A program made the translations under genes and the position numbers. From the NCBI GenBank assembly GCA_944385305.1, contig CALWWS010000093.1:1-14443 (forward strand): a stretch of DNA of 14,443 bases, given 5' to 3'. How positions within the stretch are numbered: position 1 is the first letter of the stretch; every line of letters begins with the position of its first letter. The stretch comes from an uncultured Oscillospiraceae bacterium. Lineage in GTDB: Bacteria > Bacillota > Clostridia > Oscillospirales > Oscillospiraceae. Of the stretch, positions 7,487 to 14,086 are shown one piece after another. The notes beneath the pieces are model-generated. The model was not told where the DNA came from. It saw only the letters and a program-made list of their open reading frames with translations, and did no database searches.

Positions 7487-7951
7487 ATGGAACCCATGAT
7501 GATTGTATGGCTGGTGGCCCTGATTGTGTTTGCCGTGGGCGAGGGGCTGACGGTGGGCCTGACCTCCGTGTGGTTTGCGGTGGGGTCCCTGGGGGCCCTG
7601 ATTGCCGCCGGACTGGGGGGCGGGCTGTGGGTGCAGATTGCGATCTTCCTGGTTTTGTCCGGCCTGTCCATGCTGCTGCTGCGGCCCCTGGCGAAGAAGT
7701 ACCTCAAGCCCGGCTATACCGCCACCAACGCCGACCGGGTCATCGGCCAGGTAGGCGTGGTCACCCAGACGGTGGATGAGCTGGCGGGCACCGGTGAGGT
7801 GCGCATCTCCGGCCAGGTGTGGAGCGCCCGAGTGAACAGCCAGGAGGGATCCATTCCCGTGGGAGAGAAGGTGCGGGTTCTGGACATCAGGGGGGTCAAG
7901 GTCCTGGTGGAGCCCCTGGCGGAGCATGAGCGCAATAAGGAGGGTGTTTGA
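7487..7951 (+). CDS. NfeD family membrane protein (short type)
   Basis: This is a 154-residue short NfeD protein. Three hydrophobic segments (about residues 4-22, 24-43 and 47-66) precede a C-terminal beta-rich OB-like domain (about 80-143, containing GQVGVVTQTVDELAGTGEVR and RVLDIRGVKVLVEP). It lacks the serine-protease domain of long NfeD proteins. Short NfeD proteins are usually encoded next to SPFH/stomatin-like genes and are thought to act with them at membrane microdomains. That pairing is seen here: the stop TGA (7949-7951) shares its last base with the ATG of the SPFH gene, which suggests translational coupling. I chose ATG 7487 because GGAAGGAGGAG (7471-7481) lies just before it. The frame extends upstream to 7367, but that stretch encodes a basic, unlikely N-terminus and overlaps the promoter. 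Confidence 0.85.
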   Translation: MEPMMIVWLVALIVFAVGEGLTVGLTSVWFAVGSLGALIAAGLGGGLWVQIAIFLVLSGLSMLLLRPLAKKYLKPGYTATNADRVIGQVGVVTQTVDELAGTGEVRISGQVWSARVNSQEGSIPVGEKVRVLDIRGVKVLVEPLAEHERNKEGV

Positions 7952-8916
7952 TGGAAGGGATTATCGGTAAAATTATTGTCATTGTTCTGATTATTTTAGT
8001 CCTGGCTGTTCTGGCCACCAACATCCGGGTGGTACCCCAGTCCCGGGCCTTTGTCATTGAGCGGCTGGGCGCCTTCCAGACCATCTGGGAAGTGGGACTG
8101 CACTTCAAGATCCCCTTCCTGGAGCGGGTGGCCAAAAACGTGTCTCTGAAGGAGCAGGTGGTGGATTTCCCGCCCCAGCCGGTGATCACCAAGGACAACG
8201 TGACCATGCAGATCGACACGGTGATCTACTTCCAGATCACCGACCCCAAGCTCTACACCTACGGGGTGGAAAATCCCATGTCCGCCATTGAGAACCTCAC
8301 CGCCACCACCCTGCGCAACATCATCGGAGATCTGGAGCTGGACCAGTCCCTCACCAGCCGAGACCACATCAACTCCCAGATGCGGGCCATCCTGGACGAG
8401 GCCACCGACAACTGGGGTATCAAGGTCAACCGGGTGGAGCTGAAGAACATCATGCCTCCCCGGGATATCCAGGAGTCTATGGAGAAGCAGATGCGGGCCG
8501 AGCGGGAGCGCCGGGAGGCCATCCTTCAGGCTGAGGGGCAGAAGCAGTCCCAGATCCTGGTGGCCGAGGGCGAGAAGCAGTCGGCCATTCTCCGGGCGGA
8601 CGCCGCCAAGCAGGCCGCCATCCTCCAGGCCGAAGGCGCCAAGCAGGCCAAGATTTTGGAGGCCGAGGCCCAGGCGCAGGCCATTATGAAGGTGCAGCAG
8701 GCCACCGCCGACGCCATCAAGCTCATCAACGAGGCCCAGCCCGGGGACGGGGTGATCAAGATCAAGGCCCTGGAGGCCTTTGCCGCCGCCGCCAATGGAA
8801 AGGCCACCAAGATCATCGTCCCCAGCGAGATCCAGGGCCTGGCCGGGCTGGCCGCTGCTGCCAAGAGCATCTTTGACACCGAGGACCCCCATGCTCCCAA
8901 TTCAGGGAACCCCTGA
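7951..8916 (+). CDS. SPFH domain / stomatin-like (slipin, QmcA-type) protein
   Basis: This 321-residue membrane protein has one N-terminal hydrophobic anchor (residues 4-22) followed at once by an SPFH/band 7 domain (about 25-190: VVPQSRAFVIERLGAF, the IPFLERV strand, VSLKEQVVDFPPQPVITKDN, and the VELKNIMPPRDIQ block near 165-180). A long coiled coil then contains five consecutive 11-residue repeats (191-245, each beginning I-L), with a consensus like ILQAEGAKQAK. The C-terminus IIVPSEIQGLAGLAAAAKS is typical of QmcA/paraslipin proteins. Such proteins oligomerise into cage- or ring-like assemblies in the membrane and are linked to protein quality control and lipid-domain organisation. The ATG overlaps the nfeD stop by one base, with AAGGAGGG (7937-7944) as ribosome site. 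A strong terminator follows. Confidence 0.9.
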   Translation: MEGIIGKIIVIVLIILVLAVLATNIRVVPQSRAFVIERLGAFQTIWEVGLHFKIPFLERVAKNVSLKEQVVDFPPQPVITKDNVTMQIDTVIYFQITDPKLYTYGVENPMSAIENLTATTLRNIIGDLELDQSLTSRDHINSQMRAILDEATDNWGIKVNRVELKNIMPPRDIQESMEKQMRAERERREAILQAEGQKQSQILVAEGEKQSAILRADAAKQAAILQAEGAKQAKILEAEAQAQAIMKVQQATADAIKLINEAQPGDGVIKIKALEAFAAAANGKATKIIVPSEIQGLAGLAAAAKSIFDTEDPHAPNSGNP

Positions 8917-8923
8917 TTTTATC
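8902..8923 (+). terminator. Small terminator-like hairpin over the SPFH stop codon
   Basis: TCAGGG (8902-8907) pairs with CCCTGA (8911-8916) around a 3-base loop and is followed by TTTTATC. The stem is only 6 bp and contains the stop codon. It may be a weak first terminator ahead of the stronger one 20 bases further on, or chance. Confidence 0.3.
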
Positions 8924-8941
8924 ACAGATATCCAACACACT

Positions 8942-8989
8942 GCCTCCCTCTGGCCGCAGCGCCGCTGTCTGGCCGGGGGGAGGCTTTTT
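8942..8989 (+). terminator. Intrinsic terminator of the nfeD-SPFH operon
   Basis: GCCTCCC (8942-8948) pairs with GGGAGGC (8978-8984). Inside, GGCC (8952-8955) pairs with GGCC (8971-8974) and GCAGC with GCTGT around a GCC loop. TTTTT follows directly (8985-8989). This is a long, stable stem with a short U-run, located 25 bases after the SPFH stop. A larger downstream inverted repeat (8963-9031) uses some of the same bases, so the two folds exclude each other. Confidence 0.7.
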
Positions 8990-9031
8990 GCCCTCCTTTC
9001 CCCTGTGGACAGGCAAAAAGCCCAGACAGCG
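8963..9031. repeat. Two-part inverted repeat upstream of yqfC
   Basis: CGCTGTCTGG (8963-8972) is the complement of CCAGACAGCG (9022-9031). GGCTTTTTGCC (8982-8992) is the complement of GGCAAAAAGCC (9012-9022). The two right arms abut and share one base, while the left arms are separated by 9 bases (8973-8981). The fold would therefore be two stacked stems of about 10 bp, a one-sided bulge and a 19-base loop. It lies in the 149-base gap between the SPFH gene and yqfC. No T-run follows on the plus strand, so it is not a plain terminator for that direction. Confidence 0.7.
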
Positions 9032-9065
9032 CGCATAAGGATAGTGGGACGAGGAGGGCGATGGC

Positions 9066-9347
9066 ATGGGGCGCAGGGGGAAGCGGGAGAGCATTCTGGA
9101 GCGAACGGCGGAGGTGTTTGACCTGCCGGGGGACGTGGTGGCGGGGCTGCCCAGAATTGAGATCACAGGCAGCCGGGAGCTGCGCATGGAGAACCACAAG
9201 GGCATTCTGGCCTACGGCACGGAGGAGATCCACATCAATGGGGGAAAGCTGATTGTGCGGGTGCAGGGCGCGGGGCTGGAGCTGCGGGCCATGAATGCCG
9301 GTCAGCTGCTGATCACCGGAGAGATCCGGGCAATCCATCTGGACTGA
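9066..9347 (+). CDS. yqfC: Sporulation protein YqfC
   Basis: This 93-residue protein is of the YqfC/YabP type, a small beta-strand-rich family conserved in spore-forming Firmicutes. YqfC is part of the mother-cell sporulation regulon in Bacillus subtilis; its biochemical role is not defined. Visible family features are the LPRIEITGSREL block near residue 28, the E-N-H-K-G-I segment near residues 42-47, and the C-terminal GEIRAIHLD. It has no signal peptide or membrane segment. The start is ATG 9066 with GAGGAGGG (9051-9058) upstream; a second ATG at 9061 is in another frame. The next gene yqfD begins 12 bases after the stop, and the yqfC-yqfD pair is conserved. I could not identify a clear sporulation sigma-factor promoter in the gap upstream. 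Confidence 0.88.
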   Translation: MGRRGKRESILERTAEVFDLPGDVVAGLPRIEITGSRELRMENHKGILAYGTEEIHINGGKLIVRVQGAGLELRAMNAGQLLITGEIRAIHLD

Positions 9348-9359
9348 GGGGGAAGGCCG

Positions 9360-10604
9360 GTGCTGCAAAAGCTCATCAACTGCCTGCGGGGCAGCGTGCG
9401 CCTGGAGGTGTCCGGCGCCTTTCCCGAGCGCTTTGTCAACCTGTGTGCCCAGCGGGGCATCCCGTTTTGGGGGATGGAGTGGCTGGACGCCAACACCCTG
9501 CGCCTGACGGTGACCCGGGGGAGCGCCCGGGCGGCTGCCGGCCTGGGGGAGCGGGTACAATGTGAGGTGAGGGAGCTGTCCGGCGCGGGGATTCCCGACT
9601 TTCTGGGCCGCTTTCGCCGGCGGTACGCCCTGCTGGTGGGGCTTGCCCTCTCCCTGGCGGCGGTGTGCGTGCTCTCCCGGTTTGTGCTTACCATCGACGT
9701 GGAGGGAAATCAGAGCGTGTCCACCGTGGAGATCCTCACCGAGCTGCGCCGGCAGGGCCTGCGGGTGGGGGTGTACGGCCCGGGCCTGGACACGGTGCAG
9801 GTGAGCAACCAGGCTCTGCTGCAGCTGCCTGAGCTGTCCTGGATGTCCATCAACCTCCACGGCACCCGGGCCGAGGTGCTGGTACGGGAGGCCATCCCCA
9901 AGCCCGAGCTGGCAGACGACGAAACCCCGGGGAATGTGGTGGCCCAATCGGGGGGGATCATTACCCGCATGGAGGTGCTCTCGGGGGAGCCTGTCTTCCA
10001 GGTGGGGGATACGGTGGCGGCGGGAGAGGTGGTCATCGCCGGCAACGTAAAGATTGAGGGCCCGGAGTACGGGGGCGGCGTGGACCTGGGCTGGAGCCAG
10101 GTGCGGGCCGCCGGGCGGGTGTACGCCCGCACCTGGCGTACTCTGGAGGCGCAGATCCCTCTCCAGGCCCGGATAAAGCAGTACACCGGCCAGGAGGAGC
10201 GGCACTATATTCTTACCTTTTTGGGACGGCGGTTTAATTTTTTCGGAAAGAGTGGAATTCATTTCCCCAAATATGATAAAATAAGCGAAACCTGGACAGC
10301 CGCGCTGCCCGACGGCCGGGAGATGCCCCTGGCCGTCACCCGGGAGACGGCGCGGGCATACACCACCGTCTGCGTATCCGTCAACCAGGAGCAGGCCCGC
10401 CTCCTGCTGGAGCAGGCCCTGCTGGAGACGCTGGAGCGGGAGGTGGGAGAGGGCGAGGTGCGCAGCACCGCCTTTTCCTCCTCTGTGGAGGAGGGGGTGC
10501 TCCGGGTCACCCTCCAGGCGGAGTGTGCCGAGGAGATTGGGGAGTTTGTCCCCCTCTCCTCCGGGACGGGGCAGGAGAGCCCGCCCCAATCTGAATACAA
10601 ATGA
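9360..10604 (+). CDS. yqfD: Sporulation protein YqfD
   Basis: This 414-residue protein matches YqfD, a membrane protein of spore-forming Firmicutes expressed in the mother cell. An N-terminal cytoplasmic domain (1-85, with FWGMEWLDANTLRLTV) is followed by one membrane helix (about 89-111, after the basic RFRRRY). An external region comes next, with a POTRA/FtsQ-like beginning (TIDVEGNQSVSTVEILTELR) and a beta-rich part (EVLSGEPVFQVGDTVAAGEV). The tail repeats Pro, Ser and Gly. The start is GTG 9360 (GAGGGGGAAGG upstream, 9346-9356). It lies between yqfC and phoH, the usual order. The segment 10216-10290, coding FLGRRFNFFGKSGIHFPKYDK, is more AT-rich than the rest and holds a promoter-like string. 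The exact role in engulfment or spore maturation is not established from sequence. Confidence 0.88.
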   Translation: MLQKLINCLRGSVRLEVSGAFPERFVNLCAQRGIPFWGMEWLDANTLRLTVTRGSARAAAGLGERVQCEVRELSGAGIPDFLGRFRRRYALLVGLALSLAAVCVLSRFVLTIDVEGNQSVSTVEILTELRRQGLRVGVYGPGLDTVQVSNQALLQLPELSWMSINLHGTRAEVLVREAIPKPELADDETPGNVVAQSGGIITRMEVLSGEPVFQVGDTVAAGEVVIAGNVKIEGPEYGGGVDLGWSQVRAAGRVYARTWRTLEAQIPLQARIKQYTGQEERHYILTFLGRRFNFFGKSGIHFPKYDKISETWTAALPDGREMPLAVTRETARAYTTVCVSVNQEQARLLLEQALLETLEREVGEGEVRSTAFSSSVEEGVLRVTLQAECAEEIGEFVPLSSGTGQESPPQSEYK

Positions 10605-10613
10605 GGCGTATCC

Positions 10614-11594
10614 ATGATTGAACAGACCATCAGTCTGGAGCGGATGGAAGAGGCGGCCAGCCTCTTCGGCTCCTTTGACGAGAACATGAAGATCATCGAG
10701 CACGAGCTGTCCGTCTCCGTGGTGGGCCGGGGAGATCAGCTGAAAATCTCCGGTGAGGCGGAGAACGTGATGCACGCCGTCAAGGCGGTGGAGGGACTGC
10801 TGTCCCTGGCGGGGCGCAAGGAGAGCATCACCGAGCAGAACGTGCGCTATATCATTAACCTGGTGCGGGCGGGCAACGAGCAGCACATCAACGACATCGC
10901 CCGGGATGTGCTGTGCGTCACCGCCAAGGGCAAGCCCATCAAGGCCAAGACCCTGGGGCAGAAGCGATATGTGGACGCCATCCGCAAAAATACCATTACC
11001 CTGGGCATCGGCCCGGCGGGCACGGGAAAGACCTATCTGGCGGTGGCCGCGGCGGTGGCCGCCTTCCGGGACAAGCAGGTCAACCGCATTATCCTCACCC
11101 GTCCGGCGGTGGAGGCGGGGGAGCGGCTGGGCTTCCTCCCCGGGGATCTCCAGTCCAAGGTGGACCCCTACCTGCGCCCTTTGTACGACGCACTGTTTGA
11201 CATGCTGGGGGCGGAGGTGTACAACAAGTACCTGGAGCGGGGCAGCATTGAGGTGGCTCCCCTGGCCTACATGCGGGGGCGCACCCTGGACGACAGCTTT
11301 ATCATTCTGGACGAGGCCCAGAACACAAGCCGGGAGCAGATGAAGATGTTTCTCACCCGGCTGGGCTTCGGCTCCAAGATTGTCATCACCGGCGACATCA
11401 CCCAGATTGACCTGCCGGGGGACAAGGTCTCCGGGCTGAAGGAGGCCATGCGGGTGCTGGACGGGGTGGAGGACATCTCCATCTGCAAGCTGGGGGAGGC
11501 CGACGTGGTGCGCCACGTCATCGTCCAGCGGATTATCAAGGCCTATGAGGCCGACGAGAACCGGCGGGCCAAAAAAGAGGGGCGCAGAGTATGA
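10614..11594 (+). CDS. phoH: PhoH family ATPase
   Basis: This 326-residue cytoplasmic protein is a PhoH/YbeZ-type P-loop ATPase of the superfamily 1 helicase-like group, genetically linked to YbeY and thought to act in RNA or ribosome metabolism. The N-terminal part (about 25-70) looks like a KH-like nucleic-acid-binding module (VSVVGRGDQLKISGE). The ATPase core has Walker A GPAGTGKT (133-140), the PhoH signature RPAVEAGERLGFLPGD (163-178) and Walker B FIILDEAQN (229-237). Then come LTRLGFGSKIVITGDITQID and a C-terminal basic tail. The start is ATG 10614, 9 bases after the yqfD stop, with a modest GAGGCG site. Its TGA overlaps the ybeY ATG by four bases (ATGA), so the two are translationally coupled. 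The length is normal. Confidence 0.93.
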   Translation: MIEQTISLERMEEAASLFGSFDENMKIIEHELSVSVVGRGDQLKISGEAENVMHAVKAVEGLLSLAGRKESITEQNVRYIINLVRAGNEQHINDIARDVLCVTAKGKPIKAKTLGQKRYVDAIRKNTITLGIGPAGTGKTYLAVAAAVAAFRDKQVNRIILTRPAVEAGERLGFLPGDLQSKVDPYLRPLYDALFDMLGAEVYNKYLERGSIEVAPLAYMRGRTLDDSFIILDEAQNTSREQMKMFLTRLGFGSKIVITGDITQIDLPGDKVSGLKEAMRVLDGVEDISICKLGEADVVRHVIVQRIIKAYEADENRRAKKEGRRV

Positions 11595-12076
11595 GCCATG
11601 AGATTCTTATCGAGACCGAGGCGGACGGGGCGGAGGAGTACGCCGCCCTGCTGCGGCAGGTGATTCCTGCCGCCCTGGACGCTCAGGGGGTGGATGTGCA
11701 CTGCGAGGTGGACGTGCTGTTCACCGGTGACGAGGGGATTCACCAGATCAATCTGGAGCAGCGGGGGGTGGACGCCCCCACCGACGTGCTCTCCTTCCCC
11801 ATGTTCGACCTGGAACCCGGAGAGATCCCCAGCGTGGAGGACGCCGACCCGGGCACCGGCCTGGTGCCCCTGGGGGATATGGTGCTCTCCCTGGAGCGGG
11901 CCAGGGCCCAGGGGGAACAGTTCGGCCACGGTACCCGCCGGGAGGTGGCCTACCTGGCGGTGCACTCGGTGCTCCACCTGCTGGGATACGACCACATGGA
12001 CGAGGGGCCCATGAAGGCCCAGATGCGGGAGCGGGAGGAGGCCATCCTGGAGGCTCTGGGCATTGTCCGGGCGTAA
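11591..12076 (+). CDS. ybeY: Endoribonuclease YbeY
   Basis: YbeY is a zinc-dependent RNase involved in 16S rRNA 3' maturation and ribosome quality control. The 161-residue protein contains the metal motif H-x3-H-x5-H as HSVLHLLGYDH (residues 125-135; H125, H129, H135), in which the usual HG is HS. It also has the conserved NLEQRGVDAPTDVLSFP block (54-70) and LGDMVLSLERARAQ (94-107). The ATG overlaps the phoH stop (ATGA), a common arrangement. Length and motifs are normal for the family. The era gene follows after 37 bases, with no terminator between. In B. subtilis pgpH lies between phoH and ybeY; here it is absent. Confidence 0.94.
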   Translation: MSHEILIETEADGAEEYAALLRQVIPAALDAQGVDVHCEVDVLFTGDEGIHQINLEQRGVDAPTDVLSFPMFDLEPGEIPSVEDADPGTGLVPLGDMVLSLERARAQGEQFGHGTRREVAYLAVHSVLHLLGYDHMDEGPMKAQMREREEAILEALGIVRA

Positions 12077-12113
12077 CCAAAATAAAATTGCTCAAGAAAG
12101 TTGAGGATCACCT

Positions 12114-13007
12114 ATGGAAATCAAAAAATCCGGCATGATAAGTATTGTGGGGCGGCCCAATGTGGGTAAGTCCACCCTGACCAACGCCCTGGTGGGGGAG
12201 AAGATTGCCATTGTCACCAACAAGCCCCAGACCACCCGCAACCGGATCTGCGCGGTGGTCAACCGGGGGGAGTGTCAGTTTGTCTTTCTGGATACCCCGG
12301 GGCTGCACCGGGCCCGCACCAAGCTGGGGGACTATATGGTCAACGTGGTGCGCCAGAGCGTGGCCGACGTGGACGCGGTGGTGCTGCTGGTGGAGCCCAT
12401 CCCCCACATCGGCGGCCCCGAGGCGGAGCTCATCGCCCGCATTAAGCAGCTGGGCGCTCCGGCGGTGCTGGTGATCAACAAAATGGACACGGTGGAAAAG
12501 CCCGAGCTGCTTGCGGTGATGCAGGTCTACGGCCAGGCCCACGACTTTGCCGCCATCCTGCCCATCTCCGCCAAGAGCGGGGAGGGGGTGGAGCAGCTGC
12601 TGGAGCTGCTCCGGGAGTTTCTGCCCGAGGGACCCCAGCTCTTCCCGGAAGATATGGTCACCGACCAGCCCGAGCGGCAGGTGTGCGCCGAGATTGTGCG
12701 GGAGAAGCTGCTGCTCTGCCTGGACAAGGAGATCCCCCACGGCACCGCCGTGGAAGTCACCCGCTTTTCCCAGCGGGAGGACGGGATCATCGATCTGGAT
12801 GTGACCATCTACTGCGAAAAGGAGAGTCACAAGGGGATTATCATTGGCAAGGGCGGCGCTTCCCTGAAGAAAATCTCCTCCCTGGCCCGGGCGGATGTGG
12901 AGCGCTTTATGGGCGAGAAGGTATTTTTACAGACCTGGGTGAAGGTGAAGGAGAACTGGCGGGACAATGTCAACCTGATCCGGAATTTCGGGTATCGTGA
13001 CGAATAG
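12114..13007 (+). CDS. era: GTPase Era
   Basis: Era is an essential-type GTPase that binds 16S rRNA and assists 30S subunit assembly. The 297-residue protein has the full G motif set: G1 GRPNVGKS (13-20), the G2 region NKPQTTRNRI (36-45), G3 DTPG (60-63), G4 NKMD (122-125) and G5 SAK (152-154). A C-terminal KH domain carries the RNA-binding loop GIIIGKGG (241-248), followed by a typical WVKVKENWRD end. The start is ATG 12114, with TTGAGGA about 8 bases upstream. The AT-rich 37-base gap after ybeY shows no clear promoter, so read-through from ybeY is likely. The gene is complete, and its position before yqzL and recO is the usual Firmicutes arrangement. Confidence 0.96.
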   Translation: MEIKKSGMISIVGRPNVGKSTLTNALVGEKIAIVTNKPQTTRNRICAVVNRGECQFVFLDTPGLHRARTKLGDYMVNVVRQSVADVDAVVLLVEPIPHIGGPEAELIARIKQLGAPAVLVINKMDTVEKPELLAVMQVYGQAHDFAAILPISAKSGEGVEQLLELLREFLPEGPQLFPEDMVTDQPERQVCAEIVREKLLLCLDKEIPHGTAVEVTRFSQREDGIIDLDVTIYCEKESHKGIIIGKGGASLKKISSLARADVERFMGEKVFLQTWVKVKENWRDNVNLIRNFGYRDE

Positions 13008-13077
13008 GGAAAGATAAATTTACCGCTCATAAGCGCCGGGCGGCGGGCCAACCTAAGACCAGAGGGGGGTGCGCGGC

Positions 13078-13206
13078 GTGGACAGCGAGAGCTTATGGCG
13101 GCTTTTCTGGCAGACCGGACTGCCCCAGGCGTACTGCCTGAGCCGTCTGGTGAGGGAGAAGGAGCGGGAGGAGGAGAAGGCGGCCCAGGCCCGGCGCACG
13201 GCCTGA
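13078..13206 (+). CDS. yqzL: YqzL-like small protein, 42 aa
   Basis: This short gene begins with GTG 13078, has the strong site AGAGGGGGG (13061-13069) and ends at TGA 13204-13206. The 42-residue product begins MDSESLWRLFWQTGLPQAYC and ends in a charged helix rich in E, K, R and A. The W-x-x-F-x-x-T-G-x-x-x-x-Y pattern and the position between era and recO match YqzL, a tiny protein of unknown function encoded at exactly this place in Bacillus. The match is by pattern and synteny; no alignment was run. An overlapping frame starting at ATG 13095 is a shadow: it runs past the recO start and has low-complexity Gly/Pro/Arg content. An inverted repeat after the stop (13211-13216 with 13230-13235) covers the recO ribosome site. 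Confidence 0.75.
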   Translation: MDSESLWRLFWQTGLPQAYCLSRLVREKEREEEKAAQARRTA

Positions 13207-13240
13207 GCCGCCCTCCCCGGTACATAGGCGGAGGGAAGAG

Positions 13241-13996
13241 ATGCACATCACAACCCAGGGGCTGGTGCTCCGGGAGGTAAACTACAAGGAGTCGGACAAG
13301 ATCCTCACCGTGCTCACCGCCGGAGAGGGCAAGCGCACGGTGAAGGCCCGGGGCTGCCGCCGCAAGGGCAGCCAGCTGGCCGCCGCCGCCCAGCTGCTGG
13401 TCTACTCGGAGATGACCCTGTTTGACTACCGGGATCACTGTACCCTCAGCGAGGCCTCCACCCTGCGGGAGTTTCGCGGCTTGCGGGAGAATATCACCCT
13501 GCTGGCCCTGGGCTCCTACTTTGCGGAGGTGGCGGAGACAGTGGCCCAGGAGGGCAGGGAGGATCCCGGAGTGCTCTCCCTGATTCTCAACTCTCTCTAC
13601 GCCCTGGACGCCCTGGGCAAGCCGCCGGCGCTGGTGAAGGCGGCCTTTGAGCTCAAGCTCATGTGCCTCATCGGGTATGAGCCGCTGCTGGACGCCTGCG
13701 CCGTGTGCGGCCTGCCCCACCCGGAGCGGCCCGCCTTCCACCTCAGGCAAGGGGTGCTCCACTGCGCCGCCTGCCGGGAAGGAGCGGGGCCGGGAGAGAG
13801 CGTGTCCCTGGACGGCGGAGCTCTGGCCGCCATGCGCCATATTGTCTACGGCGACCCCAAGCGGCTGTTCTCCTTCCAAATCGGGGCGGAGAGCATGGGG
13901 CGGCTGGGGGCTGCCTGCCAGGGCTTTCTTCTCACTCAGCTGGAGCGGGGCTTCCGCACCCTGGACTTCTACCGCCAGCTGGCGGGGACAATTTGA
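13241..13996 (+). CDS. recO: DNA repair protein RecO
   Basis: RecO is the recombination mediator of the RecFOR pathway; it helps load RecA on SSB-coated single-stranded DNA and anneals strands. The 251-residue protein has an N-terminal OB fold (about 1-80, beginning ITTQGLVLREVNYKESDKIL). A helical middle follows, and then a C-terminal zinc finger with C153 and C156 (CAVC) and C175 and C178 (CAAC). The conserved FELKLMCLIGYEP segment lies at 136-148. The start is ATG 13241 with GGAGGGAAG (13230-13238). It is the last gene of the yqfC-to-recO cluster. A large palindrome and a hairpin with a T-rich tail follow within about 120 bases. The length is normal. Confidence 0.94.
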   Translation: MHITTQGLVLREVNYKESDKILTVLTAGEGKRTVKARGCRRKGSQLAAAAQLLVYSEMTLFDYRDHCTLSEASTLREFRGLRENITLLALGSYFAEVAETVAQEGREDPGVLSLILNSLYALDALGKPPALVKAAFELKLMCLIGYEPLLDACAVCGLPHPERPAFHLRQGVLHCAACREGAGPGESVSLDGGALAAMRHIVYGDPKRLFSFQIGAESMGRLGAACQGFLLTQLERGFRTLDFYRQLAGTI

Positions 13997-14021
13997 TGCA
14001 GAAAAAAGCGCCCGCCGGAGG

Positions 14022-14064
14022 GTTAAGCCCCATAGGTACACAATGTGAACCTATGGGGCTTAAC
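14022..14064. repeat. Perfect 16-bp inverted repeat after recO
   Basis: GTTAAGCCCCATAGGT (14022-14037) is the exact complement of 14049-14064. After one A-A mismatch, CAC and GTG add three more pairs around an AAT loop. No T-run follows on either strand, so it is not a standard intrinsic terminator. It starts 26 bases after the recO stop and lies where the sequence changes from GC-rich to AT-richer. It could stabilise the recO mRNA 3' end, be a protein-binding site, or mark an insertion boundary. Confidence 0.8.
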
Positions 14065-14086
14065 GCCGTGTATGGGGAAGATTAGG

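Noticed and set aside
8922..11516. 864-codon minus-strand frame opposite yqfC, yqfD and phoH
   Set aside because: It is an antisense shadow with His/Gln/Pro-rich composition and no motif, covering three conserved genes and an inverted repeat.
13095..13280. 61-codon plus-strand frame overlapping yqzL and the recO start
   Set aside because: It has no ribosome site, Gly/Glu/Pro/Arg low complexity, and runs into recO in another frame.
12827..14041. 404-codon minus-strand frame opposite the end of era, yqzL and recO
   Set aside because: It overlaps clear genes and contains a low-complexity Pro/Ser run; no family is recognised.
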